NCBI GenBank assembly: GCA_039808885.1
Contig: JBDHTX010000018.1
Location: 20,637 to 84,636 of the forward strand
Source: Dongia_A sp039808885
GTDB lineage: Bacteria; Pseudomonadota; Alphaproteobacteria; Dongiales; Dongiaceae
Direction of reading: 5' to 3'
DNA: 64,000 bases
Shown: positions 17,905 to 25,992 of the stretch, in pieces
Layout of the letters: each line of letters opens with the position of its first letter
Position numbering within the stretch: position 1 is the first letter of the stretch
Notes under the pieces: model-generated
What the model saw: the letters and a program-made list of their open reading frames with translations, nothing else
What the model was told of the DNA's origin: nothing
Database searches by the model: none
Position numbers and translations under genes: made by a program

Positions 17905-18294
17905 CTAGTTCGACGGCGCCAGCGTGTCGGGCTGCAGGATGCCGTTGACCGGCGCCGCGTTCTTCGGCCCGCCGTTCAGCGGCCAGACCGGATGGCTCTT
18001 GTCCGGGTTGGCGGCGACGCAGGCCTCGGAGCTGCAGCGGATCATGCACACGTTGACCTGGTTCGAGCCGACCTTGCATTCGGTGCGGTCGCGCGGCTGC
18101 CACAGGCAATAGACCGTGCCGACGCCGCTGCTGTTGAGGTTGCGGGTGTATTCCCCGCCGGTCTTCTTGCACGCCTTGCCGTAGCGCTCGGCGGTCACCG
18201 GCAGGTTTTCCGCGACCGCGCGCGGCGCCGTCGCGACGCCCAGCGCCAGCGACACGGCAAGCAGCAGACACCAGGAAGCCAATGCCTTCAACAT
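17905..18294 (-). CDS. Small secreted cysteine-rich protein, function unknown
   Basis: 129 residues with a clear Sec signal (LLLAVSLALGVATAPRAVA, cleavage after AVA). The mature part contains several cysteines (KACKKTGG, VYCLWQ, TECKVG, VCMIRCSSEAC) that would form disulfides in the periplasm. I recognise no domain. Confidence 0.55.
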   Translation of the reverse strand: MLKALASWCLLLAVSLALGVATAPRAVAENLPVTAERYGKACKKTGGEYTRNLNSSGVGTVYCLWQPRDRTECKVGSNQVNVCMIRCSSEACVAANPDKSHPVWPLNGGPKNAAPVNGILQPDTLAPSN

Positions 18295-18404
18295 GTGAGG
18301 CCCCGCAGGAACAGCATCCCCGGGTTGCAGCCTACCACAATTCGGGTTGCCGTCACCTCACGAGATGGCGAGGTGGCAAAGACGGGGAGCAAGGCCAGCG
18401 CACA

Positions 18405-19058
18405 TCACGCGTCGTCTCGCTCCAGCGCATGATCAACAACAGCCTCGGTCACGGATTGGGCGAGCTCCGCCAGCTTGTCGGCGCCCAGGACAATTGTTGC
18501 ACCGCCCGCGACCGCGCTGGCCGCCGCAGCGATGATCGTCCGCAGCTGTGTTCGCCGCCGGTCGCGGGTCTTTTCCTTCTTGACCGTATCGATCAGAGCC
18601 TCGGGAAACATGACGCGGGTTGCACCATTGGCAAGGACGTCATAGACGGGCAGGAAACCCTGCCTCATGCCCGTATCGACGATGTGATGCTGTGCCACCA
18701 CGATCAGGGCGGCGGTGAGCAGCCCCAACAGGAAGACCGTAGCCACTGACAACTCGAAGAGAACTGCGGTGATCAGAAGCAAGGCACAGCCCCCGACGCC
18801 CAAAACGACGCTAGCGATGGCGCACCGGGTGGCCACGCGTTTCTGGGTATCGAGATAAACGCCCGCAAGATTTTCGAAGTCGGCATCCGAAATCAGGATG
18901 CCATGCTCCAGCGTCGGACTTGCCAGCACCTCGGTGTCCGACCATTGCAGCCTCGCAATACCGAATAGGGCCTCTGAAAGCAGCAGCTTGTCGGCCAAAC
19001 TCTTGATGGGATCGACGTTGACGGCGACGTCTTTGGGCGCTTCGGCTGATTCCTGCAT
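18405..19058 (-). CDS. Hypothetical membrane protein
   Basis: 217 residues. The ATG at 19058 is preceded by GAGGAG, which fixes the start. Two adjacent membrane helices (about residues 75-120) sit between a soluble N-terminal half and a basic segment KKEKTRDRRRTQ, followed by a Gly/Ala-rich hydrophobic helix. Codon choice looks less GC-biased than in neighbours, which may indicate acquisition. No family was recognised. Confidence 0.55.
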   Translation of the reverse strand: MQESAEAPKDVAVNVDPIKSLADKLLLSEALFGIARLQWSDTEVLASPTLEHGILISDADFENLAGVYLDTQKRVATRCAIASVVLGVGGCALLLITAVLFELSVATVFLLGLLTAALIVVAQHHIVDTGMRQGFLPVYDVLANGATRVMFPEALIDTVKKEKTRDRRRTQLRTIIAAAASAVAGGATIVLGADKLAELAQSVTEAVVDHALERDDA

Positions 19059-19165
19059 CGTGCGCTCCTCGAATCCCGAACCGACATTAAGCCGTGATCC
19101 GAAAGTGAGTGCCTGCCTCTCCTGGTGGTGCGACCGTTTGAGCATGCAACCGGAGGAGGCAGCTG

Positions 19166-20011
19166 TCAATGCAGTTGCTGGCTCAGCTCCTGCAGCAGGC
19201 GGGCGGCGCGTTGGCGTTGCTGGTCGTTCTCGGCCAGCTCCAGGTAGCGGGTGAGCGCGCGCCGCGCCGCCAGCAGGTTGTCGAGGCGGATGTTGAGGAT
19301 GCCGCTCTCGCGCCACAGATCGGGCTGGGTCGGGGCCAGCCACAGCATGCGCTGCAGCGCCCGCTCGGCGGCGGCCAGATCGCCTTCCTGGATGCGGCGC
19401 ACCTTGATGTTGTTCTGCAGCCGCAGCAGCACCTGGCGGTTCTCCAGCGCGGTGAAGTGCTCCGGCTTCAGCTCGCTCTTGTCGCTCGACTGCGATTTCA
19501 GCAGCTGCCGCAGGTCGCGGATGCTGCGGGCGACGCCGCCGCTGAACGGGTCGAGGATCGCGGCGCGCTTCTCGCCATGCAGGCGGATCATGAAATGGCC
19601 GGGGAAGTTGATGCCCTCGATGCGCCAGTCGAGGCTGCGCGCCGCGTGGATGTAGAGGATGCTGAGCGCGACGGGCAGGCCGCGCCGCCGCGTCATCACC
19701 TGGGCCAGGTCGGCATTGCGCAGGTCGTCGTAATTCTCCTCGTCGCCGCGATAGCCGAACTTCTCCGCCATCACGTAGCGCAGCACGTCGCAGCAGGCGT
19801 CGAGCCCCTCGTCATCGGCCCTCAGCGCATCGAGTGCCGCGGCGCGCTTCATCTCCAGCGCGATCTCGGCCAGGTGCCCGCGGCATGGCTCGAGCGCGAT
19901 CTTGTCGTCCTCGTGCAGGGCGCAGAGCAGCGCCGCGGCGGCGAGGTCGATGGCCTCGTCGGCGCCTTCGCCGCAGCGCCGCAGCGCGTCTTCGATCTCG
20001 GCCCTCGTCAT
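19166..20011 (-). CDS. SirB1-family protein (transglutaminase-like plus TPR)
   Basis: 281 residues matching the SirB1/UPF0162 layout: an N-terminal helical part, a transglutaminase-like core with TRRRGLPVALSILYIHAARSL and INFPGHFMIRL, and a C-terminal tetratricopeptide-like part (GDLAAAERALQRMLWLAP). The catalytic Cys of true transglutaminases is not obvious, as is usual for this family. The cellular role is not established. It is followed by a BON lipoprotein gene on the same strand upstream. Confidence 0.75.
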   Translation of the reverse strand: MTRAEIEDALRRCGEGADEAIDLAAAALLCALHEDDKIALEPCRGHLAEIALEMKRAAALDALRADDEGLDACCDVLRYVMAEKFGYRGDEENYDDLRNADLAQVMTRRRGLPVALSILYIHAARSLDWRIEGINFPGHFMIRLHGEKRAAILDPFSGGVARSIRDLRQLLKSQSSDKSELKPEHFTALENRQVLLRLQNNIKVRRIQEGDLAAAERALQRMLWLAPTQPDLWRESGILNIRLDNLLAARRALTRYLELAENDQQRQRAARLLQELSQQLH

Positions 20012-20049
20012 TGGAGTCTGGTCATGCGGTGCTGGTCATCTGGTGCGGG

Positions 20050-20787
20050 TCATGGCGTCGCGGCGGCGGGCTGCGTCTGGGTGGTCGCGGGCGGCTGGTC
20101 CTCGGCCGGCATGATCTCCGGCGCCTTCGATGGCGGCGGCGGCTCGGGCGGCAGCTTGTCGCCCTTCAGCCGCACGTAGTTCTCCACGCTGCGCACATAG
20201 GGCACGTCGCGGGCATGGTCGATGGCGCGCTGCACCTCCGCCTGGTCCTGGCCGACGCCGATCAGGTAGACCACGGAATCGATGCACTCGATCGAATAGT
20301 TGTTGGCGCGGATGGCGCGGTCGACGAACAGCTTCAGCCACACCGTGCGGGCGAGGTATTCGTCCTGGGCGATGGTGCCGAGGCCGCGATCCGGCGCGAT
20401 CTGGATCTGGTTGATCACCTCGCGCACCCCGGCGGTGGCCCAGGCGGCCTTGACCGCGGCCAGGCGGTGCTCCTGCTTCTGCACGTCGCCGGTCAGCAGC
20501 ACGCGGCCCTCATGCACCTGCAGGTGCACCTGCTGCAGCACTTTGGAATCATAGGCGGCGAAGCGGCCGTTGATGGCGATCCAGATGGCGTTGTCGTCGA
20601 GGCCCTGGTAGAGGCCGCGCTCCTGGGTCGCCAGATCGGCGGTATAGGCGGCGGCGCCGATGGCGGTGCCGATGGGCGAGCAGCCGCCCAGCAGCAGGCT
20701 TGCGGCCAGCCCGAGCGCCAGCGCGCCCGGCAGCTCCCGGTTCCGGAGCAGGCTTGGATCAGACGCGAAAGCCCCCGCGACTCGCAT
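20050..20787 (-). CDS. BON-domain lipoprotein
   Basis: 245 residues. A lipobox LLLGGC near residue 36 marks a lipoprotein. Two BON-type repeats follow (VHEGRVLLTGDVQKQEHRL with REVINQIQI, and YSIECIDSVVYLIGVG with VRSVENYVRL), a fold that binds phospholipid or the envelope. The tail is rich in Pro, Gln and Ala. It lies 14 bases after yraN and probably forms a unit with rsmI and yraN, as is common in Alphaproteobacteria. In-frame ATGs further upstream would overlap yraN. Confidence 0.8.
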   Translation of the reverse strand: MRVAGAFASDPSLLRNRELPGALALGLAASLLLGGCSPIGTAIGAAAYTADLATQERGLYQGLDDNAIWIAINGRFAAYDSKVLQQVHLQVHEGRVLLTGDVQKQEHRLAAVKAAWATAGVREVINQIQIAPDRGLGTIAQDEYLARTVWLKLFVDRAIRANNYSIECIDSVVYLIGVGQDQAEVQRAIDHARDVPYVRSVENYVRLKGDKLPPEPPPPSKAPEIMPAEDQPPATTQTQPAAATP

Positions 20788-20801
20788 CGAATCACTATGC
20801 C

Positions 20802-21209
20802 TTAACGGGATTCCGCTTGCCATGCCGCCGGATAGTGGCGGAGCCGGGGCCACGGGAACCCGGGCAGGAAGGTGATCGCGTCCAGGCGCAGATCCAGCCC
20901 CTGGCAATCCGCCCGCCGGCCCATGAAGGCCTCCGCCGCCCGGGCGATGCGCGCCTGCTGGCGGGCGGAAATGGCGAGCAGCGCCGCCGCGTCGCCGTCG
21001 CCGGAACCGCCCGGCTGCCGCCGCTTCACCTCGATCGCCGCCAGCACCCGGCCGCGCCGCGCCAGGATGTCGACCTCGCCGGCCGGGCAGCGCCAGTTCG
21101 CCGCCAGGATGCGCCAGCCCTTCAGCCGCAACCACCAGCACACCAGCGTCTCCGCCCGGCGCCCCTCGCGCTGCGCGCGCCGCCGGTCGCGGAGCGGGCG
21201 GCGAGTCAT
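20802..21209 (-). CDS. yraN: YraN (UPF0102) nuclease-like protein
   Basis: 135 residues. The restriction-endonuclease-like signature is visible: RRAETLVCWWLRLKGWRILAAN, then GEVDILARR and IEVKRR, which together give the Glu/Asp-(E)xK catalytic pattern. The family is linked by gene context to ribosome and DNA processing and has no firm reaction. The start at 21209 is the first Met of the conserved region; longer starts run into the palindromic repeat upstream. Confidence 0.85.
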   Translation of the reverse strand: MTRRPLRDRRRAQREGRRAETLVCWWLRLKGWRILAANWRCPAGEVDILARRGRVLAAIEVKRRQPGGSGDGDAAALLAISARQQARIARAAEAFMGRRADCQGLDLRLDAITFLPGFPWPRLRHYPAAWQAESR

Positions 21210-21220
21210 TCGAAGATCGA

Positions 21221-21334
21221 CTCCCCTCCCCCGAAGCGGGGGAGGGTCAGGGCGGGGGCAGCGAGCGAAGATCGTTTGGCAGTGGGGCGCGACTGCCCCC
21301 ACCCCATCCCTCCCCCCTTCGGGTGGAGGGAGTC
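21221..21334. repeat. CCCTCCCCC-type paired palindrome between rsmI and yraN
   Basis: Inverted arms CTCCCCTCCCCCGAAGCGGG... (left) and ...CCCCCCTTCGGGTGGAGGGAG (right) each form hairpins and face each other across about 55 bp, inside the rsmI-yraN gap. The same arm type and spacing occur at 45794-45905. Confidence 0.6.
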
Positions 21335-21344
21335 CTGCGTTGCC

Positions 21345-22355
21345 TTACGCATCGCGCCCCTTCCCCAATTCCAAAGCCCGCGCATAGATCTCGCGCCTGG
21401 GCTTCCCGGTCGCGGCGGCGACGGTGGCGGCGGCGTCCTTCACGCTCATGCTGGCGAGCGCCCGTTGCAGCAGCGTGTCGACGTCCTCCGCCGCGACCTC
21501 GGCTTCTTCCGGCGGGCCGACCACCACGACGATCTCGCCCTTGGGCGGCCCCGCTTGCGCGTAATGCGCGACCAGCTCGGAGAGCCGCCCGCGCCGCACT
21601 TCCTCGAACAGCTTGGTGAGCTCGCGCGCCACCGCGGCCGGGCGGTCGCCGAGCACGGACCGCAGGTCCTCCAGCGCCTCGACCAGGCGCGGCGCGGTCT
21701 CGAAGAAGATCAGCGTCACCGGCGCCTGCGCCGCCTCGGCGATGGCGCGGCGGCGGCCGGCCTGCTTCGGCGGCAGGAAGCCGCCGAACAGGAAGCGGTC
21801 GCTGGGCAGGCCGGACAAAGCGAGCGCCATCAGCGGCGCGCTCGGCCCCGGCAGCATGGTGACGGCGAGGCCCTGGGCGATGGCGTCGCGCACCAGCTTG
21901 TAGCCGGGATCGGAGATCAGCGGCGTGCCGGCATCGCTGACCAGGGCCACGCGCTCCCCCGCCGCGACGCGGGCCAGCAGCTTGGGGCGCATCTGGTCGG
22001 CATTGTGGTCGTGATAGGAGACCAGCGGCTTCTCGATGCCGGCATGGCGCAGCAGCACCTGGGTCACCCGGCTGTCCTCGCAGGCGATCAGGTCGGCGGA
22101 GCTCAGCCAGTCCAGCGCCCGCGCGGTGATGTCGCCCAGATTGCCGATCGGCGTCGCCACCAGGCCCAGGCAACCGCCCGGTTCGCCGCCCCGGCCTCCA
22201 CCCTGGCCTCCACCCTGCCCGCCTTGGCCGCCACTCCGGACAGACGGCCGGGCCGCCGGGTTTTCCCGCGCGCCGCCCTCGCCCTGCCGCTTTTCGGTGC
22301 GTTTACTTCCACCCTTGCTGTGGCTAGGCTTCATCGGGCGCGGTCTTTCGGGCAT
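21345..22355 (-). CDS. rsmI: 16S rRNA (cytidine-1402-2'-O)-methyltransferase
   Basis: RsmI methylates the ribose of C1402 in the 30S decoding centre using SAM. The tetrapyrrole-methylase fold is seen as GLVATPIGNLGDITARALD, the conserved SYHDHN and the SDAGTPLISDPGYKLV loop. The protein (336 residues as called) carries a poorly conserved Gly/Gln-rich N-terminal extension of about 60 residues, so an internal start cannot be ruled out. An LpoA-like gene is divergent from it. Confidence 0.9.
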   Translation of the reverse strand: MPERPRPMKPSHSKGGSKRTEKRQGEGGARENPAARPSVRSGGQGGQGGGQGGGRGGEPGGCLGLVATPIGNLGDITARALDWLSSADLIACEDSRVTQVLLRHAGIEKPLVSYHDHNADQMRPKLLARVAAGERVALVSDAGTPLISDPGYKLVRDAIAQGLAVTMLPGPSAPLMALALSGLPSDRFLFGGFLPPKQAGRRRAIAEAAQAPVTLIFFETAPRLVEALEDLRSVLGDRPAAVARELTKLFEEVRRGRLSELVAHYAQAGPPKGEIVVVVGPPEEAEVAAEDVDTLLQRALASMSVKDAAATVAAATGKPRREIYARALELGKGRDA

Positions 22356-22371
22356 TCATGCGGGAATTTTC

Positions 22372-23628
22372 ATGCTGCAGGCGTTGACGTTTGGGGTCGT
22401 TCACCGGGCCAGATCCACCTTCACGTCCCTGCCCCGGGTCATCATGGGCGGGCTGCTGCTGGCCCTCGCAGCCCATGTTCTTGCCGCTTGTGCGCCCAAC
22501 CTACCGCCGCGGCAACCGCAAAGCCAAGCGCCCGCCCCCGCGCCGCAGGCCCCCGTCGTGACCCAGCCGGTGGCCCCCGTCGACACCGGGGTGAAGATCG
22601 GCCTGCTGCTGCCGCTCTCCGGCCAGCAGGCGGCACTCGGCCGCTCGCTGCTGCAGGCGGCCGAGATGGGATTGTTCGAGGTCGGCAACGACCGCTTCAC
22701 CCTGCTCGTCGAGGATACGGCGACCACCGCCGGCGCCGATTCCGCGGCGCGCAAGTTGCTGGCCGGCGGCGCCAAGGTGATCCTGGGCCCGGTCTTCGGG
22801 CCGGAGGCGCGCAAGATCGCGCCGATCGCCCAGGCGGCGCATGTGCCCCTGCTCGCCTTCACCAACGACCAATCGGCGGCGCAGCCCGGCGTCTACATCA
22901 TGGGCGTGACGCCGCAGGCCCAGGTCGACCGCGTGGTCTCCTACGCGGTGAGCCAGGGCAAGCACCGTTTCGCCATCCTCTCCCCCGCCTCGCCCTACGG
23001 CAACATCGTCGCCGCCGCCTATCGCGAGGCGCTGGTGAAATACGGCGCCGTCCTGGCGCAGATGGCAGTCTACGATCCGAACGCGCTCGACTATACCGGC
23101 ACCGTCGAGCAGCTGGGCCAGGCGCATCAGCGCGACCCCTTCGACGCGCTGATGCTGCCCGAGGGCGGCTCGCGCCTGCGCCAGCTGGCCCCGCTCCTGC
23201 CCGCCTTCCAGATCGATCCGCGCAGCGTGCAGATGCTGGGCACCAGCCTGTGGGCCGGTGACGCCAACCTGGCGCAGGAGACCGGCCTTGCCGGCGGCTG
23301 GTTCGCCAACGTGGCACCCGACAAATGGCAGGCCTTCGCCACGCGCTACCAGGGCGTCTATGGCGCGGCGCCCGACCAGCGCGCCGGCCTGGTCTATGAT
23401 TCCATCACCCTCGTCGTCGCGCTGACGCAACAGGCCGGCGCCAACGCGGCGCCCGATTTCAACGGCCCGGCGATGACCAACCCCAACGGCTTCGCCGGCG
23501 TCACCGGCGTCTTCCGCCTCAACGCCGACGGCACCGTCGACCGCTCGCTCGCGGTGATCGAGGTGGCGCCCGGCGGCGGTACCGTCAGAGACCCCGCGCA
23601 AGGCACCTTCGCCGCCGCGATCAACTAG
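22372..23628 (+). CDS. LpoA-like penicillin-binding protein activator / periplasmic binding lipoprotein
   Basis: 418 residues. After a hydrophobic signal there is a lipobox (HVLAACAP), a Pro/Gln-rich linker, then a type I periplasmic-binding fold: KIGLLLPLSGQQAALGRSLLQAAEMG, ILGPVFGPEARKIAP, and the second lobe FAILSPASPYGNIVAAAYREAL. Proteins of this kind next to rsmI are commonly annotated as activators of peptidoglycan synthases. An in-frame ATG at 22444 could be the real start. Confidence 0.8.
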   Translation: MLQALTFGVVHRARSTFTSLPRVIMGGLLLALAAHVLAACAPNLPPRQPQSQAPAPAPQAPVVTQPVAPVDTGVKIGLLLPLSGQQAALGRSLLQAAEMGLFEVGNDRFTLLVEDTATTAGADSAARKLLAGGAKVILGPVFGPEARKIAPIAQAAHVPLLAFTNDQSAAQPGVYIMGVTPQAQVDRVVSYAVSQGKHRFAILSPASPYGNIVAAAYREALVKYGAVLAQMAVYDPNALDYTGTVEQLGQAHQRDPFDALMLPEGGSRLRQLAPLLPAFQIDPRSVQMLGTSLWAGDANLAQETGLAGGWFANVAPDKWQAFATRYQGVYGAAPDQRAGLVYDSITLVVALTQQAGANAAPDFNGPAMTNPNGFAGVTGVFRLNADGTVDRSLAVIEVAPGGGTVRDPAQGTFAAAIN

Positions 23629-23633
23629 CGGCG

Positions 23634-23828
23634 ATGCTCTTCTTCCTCGTAACACTGCTGGTCGCCGCGGCGATCACCGGCGGCCGCCTGCTCTTCGTCA
23701 AGGAAACCTTCGACTTCGGGAAATTCGTCGCGCGCACCATCGTCACCTGGCTGATCGTGATGGCGGTCGTCCTCGTGCTCTTCCTCGGCTGGTGCTTCCT
23801 GGCGCTCAGCGGCGGATCGTTCCACTAG
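23634..23828 (+). CDS. Small two-helix membrane protein, unknown
   Basis: 64 residues with two hydrophobic helices (FFLVTLLVAAAITGGRLLF and TIVTWLIVMAVVLVLFLGW) joined by a short charged loop. It begins 5 bases after the LpoA-like stop and is followed 16 bases later by another tiny membrane protein, so it seems to belong to that operon. No family was recognised. Confidence 0.5.
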   Translation: MLFFLVTLLVAAAITGGRLLFVKETFDFGKFVARTIVTWLIVMAVVLVLFLGWCFLALSGGSFH

Positions 23829-23844
23829 CGGAGCGCGGCGCGTC

Positions 23845-24057
23845 ATGGGCTTCATCGCATTCTTCGTGCTGCTCAACATCGTCATCGCCGCGGTGACCGC
23901 GTCGGTGAAGACCGATCGCCGCACGCGCCGCGGCGAAACGCCCGGCATGCTCTATCCCGTGATCATCTTCGCCGTGGTTTTCTGCGCCGCCTTCGCCGCC
24001 GAGTTCCTCCTCGCCTACGGCGCCTGCGCGCTGATGTTCAGCGGGTATCACGGCTAA
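23845..24057 (+). CDS. Small two-helix membrane protein, unknown
   Basis: 70 residues: helix 1 FIAFFVLLNIVIAAVTASV, a basic loop KTDRRTRRGETPG and helix 2 (LYPVIIFAVVFCAAFAAEFL). It is the last gene of the LpoA-like unit, before the second GIY-YIG element. No homologue comes to mind. Confidence 0.5.
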   Translation: MGFIAFFVLLNIVIAAVTASVKTDRRTRRGETPGMLYPVIIFAVVFCAAFAAEFLLAYGACALMFSGYHG

Positions 24058-24133
24058 GTCGGCGCGCTAGCCGCCGCCCGCGCTATCGCCGGGCTTCATC
24101 TTGGTCTTATCTGGGCGGGAATACCTTCTCTCT

Positions 24134-24519
24134 CGTCATCACCGGGCCGCCACACAGTGGCGTGACCCGGTGATCCAAGTTACTTTCCGCGCGATGAGCT
24201 ATTGGCTCTACATCATGGCAAGCAAGCCCTTCGGCACGCTCTATGTGGGCATGACCAATGATCTTGTACGTCGTGCATACGAACACCGCGAAGGCTTGGC
24301 TGAGGGCTTCAGCAAGCAACACGGCGTGAAGGCGTTGGTTTACTACGAGGAGCACGCCACCGCCCTTGCCGCCATTCAGCGCGAGAAGAATATCAAGCAC
24401 TGGCCGCGCGCCTGGAAGGTTGACCTCGTGCGCAAAATGAATCCAGAGTGGCGCGACTTGTTCGAGGACATCTCGCGTTGATGGAAACTTGGATTGCCGG
24501 GTCAAGCCCGGCAATGACG
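24134..24519. mobile_element. GIY-YIG element 2: nuclease gene between inverted palindromic repeats
   Basis: The left copy (24134-24181) starts CGTCATCACCGGG and ends CCCGGTGATCCAAGTT; its loop holds an additional nested hairpin, CGCCAC-ACA-GTGGCG. The right copy (24486-24519) is inverted and reads AACTTGGATTGCCGGG to CCGGCAATGACG. The two bases that differ between copies (CA/TG) change on both sides of the stem, so base pairing is kept. A third copy, in the left-hand orientation, is at 24544-24577, matching the layout at 6387-6880. Confidence 0.7.
24194..24481 (+). CDS. Single-domain GIY-YIG nuclease, second copy
   Basis: 95 residues forming only a GIY-YIG domain: WLYIM, FGTLYVGMTNDLVRR, the YEHREG helix and QREKNIKHWPRAWK with the catalytic Glu. 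By eye it shares about 60% of residues with the protein at 6437-6733. The ATG at 24194 is 12 bases after the left repeat; an upstream extension to 24101 would only read the repeat itself. Presumed role: cutting at the palindromes that bound it. Confidence 0.8.
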   Translation: MSYWLYIMASKPFGTLYVGMTNDLVRRAYEHREGLAEGFSKQHGVKALVYYEEHATALAAIQREKNIKHWPRAWKVDLVRKMNPEWRDLFEDISR

Positions 24520-24543
24520 ATGTGGGAAGGGCATTCCTTCTTT

Positions 24544-24577
24544 CGTCATCACCGGGCTTGACCCGGTGATCCAAGTT
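24544..24577 (+). repeat. Extra solo copy beside GIY-YIG element 2
   Basis: This 34-base copy has the stem CACCGGG-CTTGA-CCCGGTG between outer CGTCAT and inner ATCCAAGTT. It has the same orientation as the left end of element 2 and sits 24 bases after its right end, just before the qor start. Confidence 0.75.
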
Positions 24578-24611
24578 CCTTTCACGCGACAAAGCGAAAG
24601 GACCCATCCCC

Positions 24612-25592
24612 ATGACCAGGACCCACGCCATTCGTGTCGAGAAGCATGGCGGGCCGGAGCAGATGAAATGGGTGGAGGTCGAGCTGCCGGCGCCCGGCAA
24701 GGGCGAGGTGCGGCTGAAGAACCTCGCCTGCGGGGTCAACTTCATCGACGTCTATCACCGCACCGGGCTCTATCCGATGGCGATGCCGACCGGCATCGGG
24801 CTCGAGGCCTGCGCCATTGTCGAAGAGGTGGGTGAGGGCGTCACCGGCTTGAAGGCCGGCGACCGCGTGGCGCATGGCACCGGGCCGATCGGCGCCTATT
24901 GCGAGCGGCGCAATTTCCCCGCCGACAAGCTGATCAAGGTGCCGGACTCGATCCCCGACCAGGTCGCCGCGGCGATGATGCTGCAGGGCATGACGGTGGA
25001 ATATTTGATCCACCGGACCTATCCCGTGCAGCGCGGGGACTTCGTCCTCCTGCATGCGGCGGCCGGCGGCATCGGCACCATCGCCTCGCAATGGCTGCGC
25101 CAGCTGGGCGCCCAGATCATCGGCACGGCGGGATCGCCGGAGAAGCTGGAGCTGGCCAAGGCCCAGGGCTGCCACCACGTGATCAACTACCGCACCGAGG
25201 ATTGGGTGAAGCGGGTGAGGGAGATCACCGGCGGGCAGGGCTGCGCGGTGGTCTATGACGGCGTCGGCAAGGACGTCTTCCTGCAATCGCTCGATTGCCT
25301 GCGGCCGCGCGGCTACATGGTCACCTTCGGCAACGCCTCCGGCCCGTCCCCGGACATTTCGCCGCTGCTGCTGTCCCAGAAGGGGTCTTTGTTCCTAACC
25401 CGGCCGACCCTGATGGCCTATACGGCGACCCGGCCGGAGCTCGAGCTCTCCGCCAACCGGGTCATCGAGGCCATCGCCAAGGGCTGGGTGAAGATGAAGG
25501 TCGGCCACACCTACGCGGTCAAGGACGCCCAGCAGGCACACCGCGACCTGGAGGGGCGCAAGACCACCGGGTCCATCGTCCTTTTGCCCTAA
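24612..25592 (+). CDS. qor: Quinone oxidoreductase (zeta-crystallin-like MDR)
   Basis: 326 residues of the zinc-free medium-chain reductase family. Motifs: VEVELPAPGKGEVRLKN, GVNFIDVYHRTGLYP (the quinone-reductase signature region), the nucleotide fold AAAGGIGTIASQWLRQLGAQ and the late PVQRGDFVLLHA strand. It reduces quinones with NADPH in one-electron steps. AAAGGA lies upstream of the start. A structured intergenic region with strong hairpins follows. Confidence 0.9.
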   Translation: MTRTHAIRVEKHGGPEQMKWVEVELPAPGKGEVRLKNLACGVNFIDVYHRTGLYPMAMPTGIGLEACAIVEEVGEGVTGLKAGDRVAHGTGPIGAYCERRNFPADKLIKVPDSIPDQVAAAMMLQGMTVEYLIHRTYPVQRGDFVLLHAAAGGIGTIASQWLRQLGAQIIGTAGSPEKLELAKAQGCHHVINYRTEDWVKRVREITGGQGCAVVYDGVGKDVFLQSLDCLRPRGYMVTFGNASGPSPDISPLLLSQKGSLFLTRPTLMAYTATRPELELSANRVIEAIAKGWVKMKVGHTYAVKDAQQAHRDLEGRKTTGSIVLLP

Positions 25593-25612
25593 CGCATTGC
25601 CCTGAAAGCAAA

Positions 25613-25712
25613 ATCGGCCGCCGAATCCTGCCCACAGGCAGGCCCGGCGGCCGATCGATTGTCAGCCCATTCCGGTCGGTTAGCTGCGGATCACCGCCGG
25701 AATGCCTGACAA
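25613..25712 (+). terminator. Two strong hairpins downstream of qor
   Basis: Hairpin 1 has perfect 11-base arms, ATCGGCCGCCG and CGGCGGCCGAT (25613-25655), with an inner CCTGCC-CACA-GGCAGG stem. Hairpin 2 (25659-25712) has arms TTGTCAG + CATTCCGG and CCGGAATG + CTGACAA. They follow the qor stop by 20 bases, but no T-run is present, so a terminator, a processed RNA or a structured ncRNA are all possible. The rest of 25593-25992 has one more inverted repeat (AATCGGTTT type, about 25810-25857) and no gene. Confidence 0.5.
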
Positions 25713-25992
25713 TGCTGCGAGTGGAAGAAGGCCGGGGACGCCGGCGGCTCCAACCACCACTTGTCTCTGAAGGGCCTACGACCCAAATCTCAGGGCGGAT
25801 GTTGGAGACAGATCGGTTTCCGGTCAAATCACGCTGCCGTGAAATGATGAAACCGATTTATTACGGGATGTGATCGAGGGTAAACTCGCGTCGAACGTTC
25901 TGCCCGCATGCTTTTCCCGCCGCGCGCGTTGTGGAGGGGACCGCTTCGTTCCCGCCGCGCCAGCGCCGGCCCACGGAGGTTGCAGCAACACC

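Noticed and set aside
20700..23261. An 853-codon plus-strand frame over the yraN-rsmI region
   Set aside because: It is antisense to BON, YraN and RsmI and overlaps the true LpoA-like gene in another frame.
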